Assembly: GCA_016719485.1 (NCBI GenBank)
Contig: JADJZB010000023.1
Span: 62,001 to 126,000, forward strand
DNA from: Holophagales bacterium
Lineage (GTDB): Bacteria > Acidobacteriota > Thermoanaerobaculia > UBA5066
Length of the DNA: 64,000 nucleotides
Direction: 5' to 3'
In this document: positions 26,309 to 33,666 of the stretch, piece by piece
Layout: each line of letters starts with the position of its first letter
Position numbering within the stretch: position 1 is the stretch's first letter
Translations under genes and position numbers: made by a program
Notes under the pieces: generated by a model
What the model saw: the letters and a program-made list of their open reading frames with translations, nothing else
Database searches by the model: none
What the model was told of the DNA's origin: nothing

Positions 26309-26652
26309 GAGCCCTCCTCCCGCATCCCGTCGACGTCGTCGGTCCCCGCCTCCTGGCAGGTGCGCTTCAGGAGGACGAGCGCGAAGGCCTGGACGCCGAA
26401 GCCGATGACGATCGCCGTCAGGATGAGCGCCTGCGGCAGCGGGTCGGCCGACGGGACCGGCGGCACGAGCGCGCCGGGCGGGACGATCGGCGGGCCCTCG
26501 CGGACGAGCCGGCCCGCCGTGAAGATGAGGAGGTTCGCGGCGTAGCCGAGGAGGGCGAGGCCGAAGACGACCCGGACGGCGCCCCGGCGGAGGAGGAGGT
26601 AGGTCCCCGCCGCGTAGAGGACGCCGACCGTGAGCGCGAGGACGATCGTCAC
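26305..26652 (-). CDS. mrpC: Mrp antiporter subunit C (NuoK-like), 115 aa
   Basis: This is a three-helix NuoK homologue. The segments GVLYAAGTYLLLRRGAVRVVFGLALLGYAANLL and PQALILTAIVIGFGVQAFALVLL are characteristic; in the second, the TAIVIG motif is nearly invariant. Four-base overlaps with both MrpB and MrpD are visible. The length is normal. Confidence 0.92.
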   Translation of the reverse strand: MTIVLALTVGVLYAAGTYLLLRRGAVRVVFGLALLGYAANLLIFTAGRLVREGPPIVPPGALVPPVPSADPLPQALILTAIVIGFGVQAFALVLLKRTCQEAGTDDVDGMREEGS

Positions 26653-27065
26653 GCCTCGTCCTCCTCCTGGAGCGTGAGGAGGATGAGGAGGACGATGCCG
26701 AGGACGGTCACGTAGACGCCGGTGTCGAAGAGGACGGGCGTCCCCGGCTTTCCGATGACGGGGAGCGGCGTCTCCCCCCAGAGCCCGGTCATGAAGGGGC
26801 GCCCCGCGGCGAGGCTGAGAAGGCCGCTCGCGAGCGCGGCGAGAAGGCCGGTTCCGACGAGGACCTCGGGCCGGGCCGGCAGGAGCTTTCGCGCCGACTC
26901 GACGCCCCCGGTCAGGGCGACGAGCGAGTAGGCCGTCGCGGCGACGAGGCCCCCGACGAAGCCGCCCCCCGGCTCGTTGTGCCCGCGGAAGAGGAGGAAG
27001 ACGGAGAAGAGGAGGAGGAGCGGGAAGAGGAGCCGCGCCGCCGAGGCGAGGATGACCGACCTCAT
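26649..27065 (-). CDS. mrpB: Mrp antiporter subunit B, 138 aa
   Basis: MnhB family. FRGHNEPGGGFVGGLVAATAY (about residues 27-47) is the family signature, followed by three more helices and a helix with FDTGVYVTVLGIVLLILL. The ATG overlaps the MrpA stop by four bases. MrpB is structurally related to the C-terminal part of MrpA and completes the proton path. Confidence 0.92.
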   Translation of the reverse strand: MRSVILASAARLLFPLLLLFSVFLLFRGHNEPGGGFVGGLVAATAYSLVALTGGVESARKLLPARPEVLVGTGLLAALASGLLSLAAGRPFMTGLWGETPLPVIGKPGTPVLFDTGVYVTVLGIVLLILLTLQEEDEA

Positions 27066-29389
27066 CGCTCCTCCCCCTTCGGACCCGCGGCGCCCGCAGC
27101 GCCAGAGGAGAGGCGGAGCTTCACGAGGGCGAAGACGCCGATCGCGGCGACGGCGAGGACCGTGATCTCGCCGAGCGTGTCGAGCCCGCGGAAGTCGACG
27201 AGGATGACGTTGACGACGTTGCGTCCCTTCGCGAGAGACAGGCTCGCCTCCGAGAAGAACGGCGTGAGGCGCGACCTCAACGGTTCGGCGTGGACGGCGA
27301 GGACGAAGCCCGCCATGAGCGCCCCGGTGGCCGTCGCGAGGAGGCCGTCGGCCACGCGCGAGCGGGGCGCCGACCGGCTCTTCAGCCGCGGCAGCCTCCG
27401 GAGGACCGCGACGAAGAGGAGGACCGAGAGGGTCTCGATGGCGAACTGCGTCATCGCGAGGTCGGGCGCCCCGAAGACGAGGAAGAGGAGCGCGATGCCG
27501 TAGCCCGTGACGCCGAGGGCGACGACGGCGGCGAGGCGCGACCCGGCGGCGACGGTCCCGACGGCGCCCGCGGCGACGAGGAGGGCGAGGACCGCCTCGA
27601 TGGGCCGGACGGAGCGGAGCGCGTCAGGTGCGCCGAAGAGGCCGCGCGAGAGGAGGAGGGGCGCCGAGAGCGCGACGGCGGCGAGGAGGACGATCCGGAC
27701 GTCCTGGCGGAGGGACCCCGCGGAGAGGAGGCTCGCGGTCCCCTTCGCGAGCTTCACGAGGCCGGCCAGCCCGTCGCGGTAGAGGCGGGCCGGGCCGAGG
27801 GCGGCCACCGGGGCGAGGCGCTCGGCGAGGGAGCGGAGCCGGGCGCGGTTCGCCCAGAAGGCGAGGCCCACGGCGAGCGTGACGAGGCTCTTGAGGAGGA
27901 CGAGGTTGAACCCGTGCCAGAGCTCCAGCTTCACGCCGTAGGGGTGGCCGAGCGCGGCCGAGGCCGCCGAGGAGAGGAACGGCGAGATCGCCCCGGCGAA
28001 GAGGCCGCACGCGAGGCTCCCGAGACCGAGGACGACGGGGCCGAGCCACATGAAAGCGGGGGCCTCGTGCGGGGCCTTCGGCGTCTCGCCCCGCGCGCCC
28101 GTGAACGGTCCCCACCCGACGGCGAGGGCGACGGCGACGAGGAGCATGTTCGACGCGACCGCGACGGGCACGAGGAGGAGGGGGATCGGCGAGGCCCTGA
28201 GGGCCGCGTCGTAGAGCAGCTCCTTGCTGACGAAGCCGAGGAGGGGCGGCAGGCCCGCCATCGAGAACGCGGCCGCCACCGCCGCGACGCCGGTCGCCGG
28301 TAGGAGGGCGAAGAGGCCGCCGAGCCGGGTGACGTCGCGCGTCCCGGTCTCGTGGTCGAGGATCCCCGCGACGAGGAAGAGCGCCGCCTTGTAGAGCGCG
28401 TGCGCGAGGAGGAAGACCATCGCCGCGCCGAGCGCCGCGGGCGTGCCGACGCCGATGAGCATCGTGAGCGACCCGAGGGAACTGACGGTGGAGAAGGCGA
28501 GGAGCCGCTTGAGGTCCTTCTGGCCCACTGCGAGGACGGCTCCCGTCAGCATCGTGGCCGCGCCCGCCGTCGTCACGATCCAGCTCCACTCGGGCGTCCC
28601 GCCGAGCGCGGGGTGGAGGCGCGCGAGGAGGAAGACCCCCGCCTTCACCATCGTCGCCGAGTGGAGGTAGGCGCTTATGGGCGTCGGCGCAGCCATGGCG
28701 CCCGGGAGCCAGAAGTGGAACGGCACCTGGGCCGACTTCGTGAAGGCGCCGAGGAGGACGAGGAGGAGCGCCGGCGTGTAGAGCGGGCTCGCCTTCAGGG
28801 CTTCGGCGTTGGCGACGAGGGCGGAGATCTCGAGGCTCCCGCCCGCCTGCCCGAGGAGGACGAAGCCAGCGAGGAGGGCGAGCCCTCCCCCGCCGGTGAC
28901 GAGGAGCGCCTGGAGCGCCGCGGCGCGGACCTCGGCCTTCTCGCGGTCGAAGCCGATCAGGAAGTACGACAGGATGCTCGTCGCTTCCCAGAAAACGAAG
29001 AGGCCGAGGAGGTTGTCCGAGAGGACGAGGCCGAGCATCGCCGCGAGGAAGGCGACGAGGTACCCGAGAAGGGCGCCGCGGCGGGGGTGCCCCTCCATGT
29101 AGGTCCCGGCGTAGAGGAGGACGAGCGCCCCGATTCCCGTGACGATGAGCGCCATCAGGAGGGAGAGGCCGTCGAGCCGGAAGGAGAGCGACACGCCCAG
29201 CTCCGGGATCCAGGCGAGCGCGGCGGTGCGCACCCCGCCCTCGGCGATCTCCGGGACGAAGCGAACGAACCAGGCGAAGAGGGCCGCCGGGAAGAGCGCC
29301 AGGAGCGGGGCGGCACGCCGCCCCAGCCCCCTCTCGACGAGGGGCGAAAGGAGCGCCACGAGGAATCCGGTCAGGACGGCGGCAATCAC
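27062..29389 (-). CDS. mrpA: Mrp antiporter subunit A (NuoL-like, fused type), 775 aa
   Basis: This is the largest subunit and the likely exchange site. The NuoL-type core (about residues 1-500) contains FVFWEATSILSYFLIGF with the fifth-helix Glu and the segment from KSAQVPFHFWLPGAMAAPTPISAYLHSATMVKAG with its Lys residues. The C-terminal part (from about 570) adds the MbhD/MbhE-like helices (GAPDLAMTQFAIETLSVLLFV; LVDFRGLDTLGEITVLAVAAIGVFAL), as in full-length MrpA. Fused MrpA plus separate B-G makes this a seven-gene group-1-type operon. The GTG at 29389 is preceded by TATACG about seven bases upstream and by no ribosome site, so its mRNA could be leaderless; this is weak evidence. Confidence 0.92.
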   Translation of the reverse strand: MIAAVLTGFLVALLSPLVERGLGRRAAPLLALFPAALFAWFVRFVPEIAEGGVRTAALAWIPELGVSLSFRLDGLSLLMALIVTGIGALVLLYAGTYMEGHPRRGALLGYLVAFLAAMLGLVLSDNLLGLFVFWEATSILSYFLIGFDREKAEVRAAALQALLVTGGGGLALLAGFVLLGQAGGSLEISALVANAEALKASPLYTPALLLVLLGAFTKSAQVPFHFWLPGAMAAPTPISAYLHSATMVKAGVFLLARLHPALGGTPEWSWIVTTAGAATMLTGAVLAVGQKDLKRLLAFSTVSSLGSLTMLIGVGTPAALGAAMVFLLAHALYKAALFLVAGILDHETGTRDVTRLGGLFALLPATGVAAVAAAFSMAGLPPLLGFVSKELLYDAALRASPIPLLLVPVAVASNMLLVAVALAVGWGPFTGARGETPKAPHEAPAFMWLGPVVLGLGSLACGLFAGAISPFLSSAASAALGHPYGVKLELWHGFNLVLLKSLVTLAVGLAFWANRARLRSLAERLAPVAALGPARLYRDGLAGLVKLAKGTASLLSAGSLRQDVRIVLLAAVALSAPLLLSRGLFGAPDALRSVRPIEAVLALLVAAGAVGTVAAGSRLAAVVALGVTGYGIALLFLVFGAPDLAMTQFAIETLSVLLFVAVLRRLPRLKSRSAPRSRVADGLLATATGALMAGFVLAVHAEPLRSRLTPFFSEASLSLAKGRNVVNVILVDFRGLDTLGEITVLAVAAIGVFALVKLRLSSGAAGAAGPKGEER

Positions 29390-29470
29390 GCGAAGCCGTA
29401 TAACACCGGTGCGCCCGGTCCTATTCCTGCCTCTCGTCCGAACCCTGCGAACGCACCGAGCCCTCGGCTC

Positions 29471-30169
29471 CTAGACGTGCCGGATTCCCGAGTCCTCCTC
29501 CTCGGCCCTGAGCTTCTTCTCGAGCCACGCGCGGGCCAGGTCCCTTCCCCCGAGGCCGAAGGCGAGGGCGAGCGTCAGCGCGAGCGCGCCTCCGGCGATC
29601 GAGAACGCCGCCACGAGGATCGAACGGCCGACGCCGAGGTGGTCGAGCGCGGCCGCAACGAAGGACGCCGCGACGAGGACGTAGGCGGCCCTTGCGCCGG
29701 CCCGCGCCCAGGGAAGGCCGGCGTTCACGGCGCCGAGGAGGACGCTCCGTCTGACCAGCGCGCCGGCGCCGAGCCCGACGACGGCCAGGAGCGTCGCGCC
29801 GAGAAGGCGCGGCAGGAAACCGACCGCCTCCGAGAGGACGTTGCGCAGGGCTCCCGGTTCCAGGGCGTTGACGCCGACGGCGAGCGCCACGACGACCGCC
29901 GTCCAGAAGGAGACGGTCCCCACGACCCGCTCGGGTTCGGCCTTCAGGCCGGCGGCGCGCAGGAGCTGCCTCGAGGAGGATCCCTCCTCGCCGCGATATC
30001 GCTTCCGAAGCACGATCGCGAACCTCAGGAGCGTCCGGAGGAGGAGCCCCGCCAGGACCCCGACCAGGAGCGACACGAGCAGAACGAGCGCCGCGGGAAC
30101 GACCGAGAGGAACGCTTCGAGGAGGCGATCGAAGGCGAGGGCAATCTGCTGGCCGAGAGTTCTTCCCAT
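29471..30169 (-). CDS. MscS-like/conserved TM-helix membrane protein, 232 aa
   Basis: Five or so hydrophobic helices are separated by short basic loops. The pattern VSLLVGVLAGLLLRTLLRFAIVL at the start and GLGAGALVRRSVLLGAVNAGLPWA in the middle resembles proteins with conserved TM helices related to MscS channels (CmpX-type), but the soluble vestibule domain of a full MscS is missing. It could be a small channel or a membrane scaffold. An AGGAGACGAC site precedes the ATG. It starts 11 bases after the glycosyltransferase stop and lies before mrpA, in a stretch that looks dedicated to osmotic balance. Confidence 0.55.
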   Translation of the reverse strand: MGRTLGQQIALAFDRLLEAFLSVVPAALVLLVSLLVGVLAGLLLRTLLRFAIVLRKRYRGEEGSSSRQLLRAAGLKAEPERVVGTVSFWTAVVVALAVGVNALEPGALRNVLSEAVGFLPRLLGATLLAVVGLGAGALVRRSVLLGAVNAGLPWARAGARAAYVLVAASFVAAALDHLGVGRSILVAAFSIAGGALALTLALAFGLGGRDLARAWLEKKLRAEEEDSGIRHV

Positions 30170-30180
30170 GTCGTCTCCTA

Positions 30181-31452
30181 TCAGTGGGCCGGGCCCCACA
30201 GGGCCTCGAGCCCGCCCTTGCCCCGCTCGTAGGCGAGAGCGAGCTCCTCGAGGCGGGTCTCGGCCTCCTCGGCCGAGCCCGCCTCCGTCTCGGCGACGAA
30301 CGTCGCCACCTTCCCGAGATAGAGCGGAACGAGCGAGCGGATCAATGTGGCGGGCGGCAGGGCCCGGCGCCGGAAGCCCACTGCCGCCTCGGCGACGATC
30401 CGCACCCACGCCTCGTCCCCGAGGTCGACCGCGGGCGCGTGGGCCGCCTCGCGAATTGCCGAGAGAGAGAGCGGCGACAGGAAGGCCTCCCAGATCGGCG
30501 GAAGGTCGTGCGCGGCCTGCCGGTACTGTGCCAGGAGGCGGTCGAGCTTCACCGGCACGGGCTCGAGGCCGACCGTGTAGGGGAAACCGAAGACCGGAAC
30601 CGCCTCCGAGCCCGAGACTCCGCGCCACGCCTTCTCGTGCCTCTCCATGAGCGAGAAGAGCGTCGAGACGACCTGCACCATCATGGGCCCGAGGTCCGAG
30701 CCGGGGTCCTTCGGGTCGTGGATCTTCGCGCCGAGGAACGCCTGGGCCACCTTCCGCCGCTCGGCGAGGGCCGTCGTCGTCATGAAGATGTCGATCCCGT
30801 ACTGCGCGACCGGCCCCTCCCAGTCCTCGAAGGCGAGGAAGCGGGCGGCGAGGTCGCCCGAAAAGCCGAAGTCGCCGCCGATCGGTTGCCGGACCCGGCG
30901 CCCGTAGAGCGCGCGCGTCAGCGGGTAGACGATCGTGTTCGTGATCGTCCCGTCGTAGCGGTGCCGCGCGTAGAGAGGCGCGACGAACTCGTACCCGTGC
31001 CTCACGATCGGCTCGAGGAGGAGCTCGATCCACTCCGGAGTGATGCTGCGCAGGTCGCTGTCGAGGACGCAGCAGGCCTTCGCCTCGAGCTCGGCCGCGA
31101 TCCGGAAGATCGTCCGGAAGGCGCTCCCCTTGCCGGGGATGCCGTCGTAGGGCGTGATGATCTTGGCGGTGGCGCCCGACGGCACCGCGTCGACGAGGAT
31201 CTCGGCGAGATTCCCCACTTCCGTCCGCTCGACGATCTCGCGCGTCCGGTCCGTCGAGCCCCCGTCGGAGTTGACGAGGACGGCCCTCGCGTCGGGAAAG
31301 TGGCGGGCGAGGCCGGCGACGACGGCTCGGACGACGTGCCCGACCGTCCGCTCGTTGTTGAACGAGGGGATCCCGACGAGGACGTCGACCTTCCCGATCC
31401 GGCCGATCGCGTCGGTGACTTCCCGGGAGAGAGACGGGAGGCGTGAGCTCAT
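30181..31452 (-). CDS. GT-A glycosyltransferase, probably for a compatible solute, 423 aa
   Basis: This is a family-2-like nucleotide-sugar transferase. VLVGIPSFNNERTVGHVV opens the Rossmann-like domain (from about residue 24), VNSDGGSTDRTREIV follows, and the metal-binding DSDLRSI carries the DxD motif near residue 134. The remaining 250 residues hold the acceptor region (IGGDFGFSGDLAARFL, EDWEGPVAQYGIDIFMTT). No membrane helix is evident. Its start overlaps the stop of a gene for a 3-phosphoglycerate-sugar phosphatase, so I infer that it makes a glycosyl-3-phosphoglycerate or a related solute; it differs from the GT81 enzyme at 20.9 kb, and the two may have different sugars. A strong GGGAGGAG site precedes the ATG. 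Confidence 0.7.
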   Translation of the reverse strand: MSSRLPSLSREVTDAIGRIGKVDVLVGIPSFNNERTVGHVVRAVVAGLARHFPDARAVLVNSDGGSTDRTREIVERTEVGNLAEILVDAVPSGATAKIITPYDGIPGKGSAFRTIFRIAAELEAKACCVLDSDLRSITPEWIELLLEPIVRHGYEFVAPLYARHRYDGTITNTIVYPLTRALYGRRVRQPIGGDFGFSGDLAARFLAFEDWEGPVAQYGIDIFMTTTALAERRKVAQAFLGAKIHDPKDPGSDLGPMMVQVVSTLFSLMERHEKAWRGVSGSEAVPVFGFPYTVGLEPVPVKLDRLLAQYRQAAHDLPPIWEAFLSPLSLSAIREAAHAPAVDLGDEAWVRIVAEAAVGFRRRALPPATLIRSLVPLYLGKVATFVAETEAGSAEEAETRLEELALAYERGKGGLEALWGPAH

Positions 31453-32219
31453 CGGTTCTCCTCCCGGAGTATCTCCCCGACGGTCGCGGCCCAGCCTCGC
31501 CCCGCGGGAAACGGCGCCTCGCGTCCGAGGGGCACGGCCGCAGCGAGGCCGGCCTCGACGCCTCCGGTCGCTTGTGGAACGAGGACCGCGACGTCGCAGC
31601 GCGCCAGGAAGCCCGCGTCGTTCGGCGCGTCGCCGAACCCCGCAAGCGGGCGCGAGACGAGCCCGGCCCCGAGAAGCAGCGCGAGGGCGTCCTCCTTTCC
31701 GTGCGGCCCGGAGAGGTGCCAGAAGAGGCCTCCGCGCGTCAGCCGCACTCCCGGCATCCGGGCCGCGGCGGCGGCAAGCGCGCCCTCCGCCCCTTCCGGC
31801 GCGAGGAACGGGAGGCCGAATCGCCGGGCGAGCATCGCGGGAACCTTCTCTCGGGGCAGGCCCGTGATCCGCCGGATCTGAGCCACCGACAGCTCCGATA
31901 CGGGTGTCAACGCCGCGCCGCAACGGCTCGACAAATCGGCCAGATGCTGTCCGAGACGGCCCACCCCGACCGCCTTCTCCGACACCGCGACGCCGGCGGG
32001 AGAGACGACTCCCGCACCGTTCTCGAAGCCGCCGATGCCGCCGAGGTCGAGCTCGCAGAGCATCTCGCGGAGCTCGACCTCGGTCTTGCTGGTGAGCGGC
32101 ACCACGGGAATCCCGCGGCTCCGCAGCTCGCAGACCGCCTCTCGCGCATCCTCACCGAGGACGCCCCCGTGATCGAGGAGCGTCCCGTCGAGGTCCGTGA
32201 GGACGGCGGCGACGCGCAC
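31449..32219 (-). CDS. mannosyl/glucosyl-3-phosphoglycerate phosphatase (HAD IIB), 256 aa
   Basis: The protein removes the phosphate from a glycosyl-3-phosphoglycerate to give the compatible solute glycosylglycerate. HAD motif I is LTDLDGTLLD at about residues 7-16, motif II is PLTSKTE at 41-47, a C2b cap follows (GGIGGFENGAGVV; LPREKVPAMLARR), and motif IV is GFGDAPNDAGFL near residue 193. LTSKT and the cap wording are those of the MpgP family rather than of general Cof-type phosphatases. The GTG start is at 32219. Its partner may be the overlapping glycosyltransferase or the gpgS gene 10 kb away. Confidence 0.8.
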   Translation of the reverse strand: MRVAAVLTDLDGTLLDHGGVLGEDAREAVCELRSRGIPVVPLTSKTEVELREMLCELDLGGIGGFENGAGVVSPAGVAVSEKAVGVGRLGQHLADLSSRCGAALTPVSELSVAQIRRITGLPREKVPAMLARRFGLPFLAPEGAEGALAAAAARMPGVRLTRGGLFWHLSGPHGKEDALALLLGAGLVSRPLAGFGDAPNDAGFLARCDVAVLVPQATGGVEAGLAAAVPLGREAPFPAGRGWAATVGEILREENR

Positions 32220-32334
32220 GACCGCAGTATGTCGATTCCGGGGCCGAGGAGAAAGACGTCCGGCACGACGACGAAGGATGCGGACGTTCGCGTGCCTGCG
32301 CCAGAACGAGACGACGGCGCGCCTGTTCTCCCCT

Positions 32335-33657
32335 TCAGAACCTCACGGAGAGGCCCGCGGTCCCGCGCAGGTCGGTGGCGCGGTCATCCGTACCGCGCTC
32401 GGCGGCCAGCAGGAGCGAGACCGAGCGCCCGAGGTTCACGGAACCGTTCAGCGAGAAGCGGTTCGTCTGCGGTCGCGACTCGACGACGACGCCGTCGGAC
32501 GACGTGAACCTCAGGACGGAGAGCGCCGTCGCGTAGTCGAGAGAGACGTAGACGCGCCCGCCGAAGCTGCGTCCGATCGACGCGTACCAGGAATCGTAGG
32601 TGTTGTCCGGGCGGTCGATCCGGTTGTCCGAGACGGTCACGTCGATCCCGGAGCGCAAGACGTTGCTCGCGTGGAATCCTGCGGTGATCCGGCCCGTCGA
32701 GCCGTCGTCCCGGTTGCCGCGGTCGCGGGCGTAGCCGGCGAAGACGCGGACGCCGCGTGCGACCTCCACCGTGAGCCGTCCGCCGGCCGACTCGTAGAGA
32801 AAGCCGGTGAGGAGGCGCGGGTCGACCGGCCTCCCGTCGATCTGGTCCTGGGTGATGGTCCTGGCATCGTAGGAACGACCTCTGTGGTAGAGGCCCTGAA
32901 GCTCGACGCGCGTGGAGACGGACCAGCGCGCGTTGACGAAGGCGTAGCTCAATCCGGCATCCGCCTGGCCGCCGGGCTGCGCGACGTCGTACTCGCCCGC
33001 CACGTAGAAGAAGAGCTTCTTGCCGACCGGAATGAAGTTCGTCGTGCTGAGGACCGACCTCTCGGTCAGGCTGGAGTTGCGGATCGTCACGAAGCCGAGA
33101 ACGTGCCGCTGCCCTCCCTCCCCGTCGAGCGCGGCGTAGACCCCGCCCTTCTTCACGCCACTCACCCAGCCCGCTTCCCAGCCCTTGGGTTCGAGCCCTC
33201 CGAAGAGACCGAAGCGCGGCCTGAGCTTCCGCTTCCCCGAACCCTTCCGCCCGCGCCACTCGACGAGGGCACCTCCCACCGATCCGAGCCCCCCCAGCTC
33301 GGTGATCCACTGCTGTCCGACGCGGAGCCCGATCCGGCCGCCCGCGAACCGGCCGCCGGCCCAGGCGTCCCAGAGCGAGAACCGGTTCTGGCGATCGTCT
33401 CCGCCCGCCCCGTAGGTAGATCCGCGCCCGTCGAAGCCGTATTCGAATCCGCTCTCTTCCTGCTCGGCCGAGCGGAGGGTCAGTGTGGCGACCGCCTCGT
33501 TCGAGGAGAAGGTCTCGCTTCCGTCGTCCGGGCGGCTCTGGCCACCCTGCAGGAACAGGGACACGCGTCCCCAGCCGGCCGACTGGGCGCGCGCGCCCGA
33601 TGGAGCTGCGAACGCGACGAGGGCGACCAGGGCGAGGCGAGCCGTGCGCGGCGTCAT
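32335..33657 (-). CDS. outer-membrane beta-barrel protein of the cytochrome conduit, 440 aa
   Basis: A signal peptide (cleavage after GARAQ) is followed by many alternating amphipathic strands and a C-terminal ...GLSVRF ending in Phe, the sorting signal of outer-membrane barrels. I count roughly 20 or more likely strands, comparable to the MtrB/PioB-type porins of porin-cytochrome conduits, though at 440 residues it is shorter than MtrB and lacks its N-terminal CxxC. It starts ten bases after the stop of the giant multiheme cytochrome, with GAGGAGG covering that junction, so the two are co-translated. I infer that it sheathes the cytochrome or anchors it in the outer membrane. It could instead be an unrelated porin. 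Confidence 0.75.
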   Translation of the reverse strand: MTPRTARLALVALVAFAAPSGARAQSAGWGRVSLFLQGGQSRPDDGSETFSSNEAVATLTLRSAEQEESGFEYGFDGRGSTYGAGGDDRQNRFSLWDAWAGGRFAGGRIGLRVGQQWITELGGLGSVGGALVEWRGRKGSGKRKLRPRFGLFGGLEPKGWEAGWVSGVKKGGVYAALDGEGGQRHVLGFVTIRNSSLTERSVLSTTNFIPVGKKLFFYVAGEYDVAQPGGQADAGLSYAFVNARWSVSTRVELQGLYHRGRSYDARTITQDQIDGRPVDPRLLTGFLYESAGGRLTVEVARGVRVFAGYARDRGNRDDGSTGRITAGFHASNVLRSGIDVTVSDNRIDRPDNTYDSWYASIGRSFGGRVYVSLDYATALSVLRFTSSDGVVVESRPQTNRFSLNGSVNLGRSVSLLLAAERGTDDRATDLRGTAGLSVRF

Positions 33658-33666
33658 CGGTCCTCC

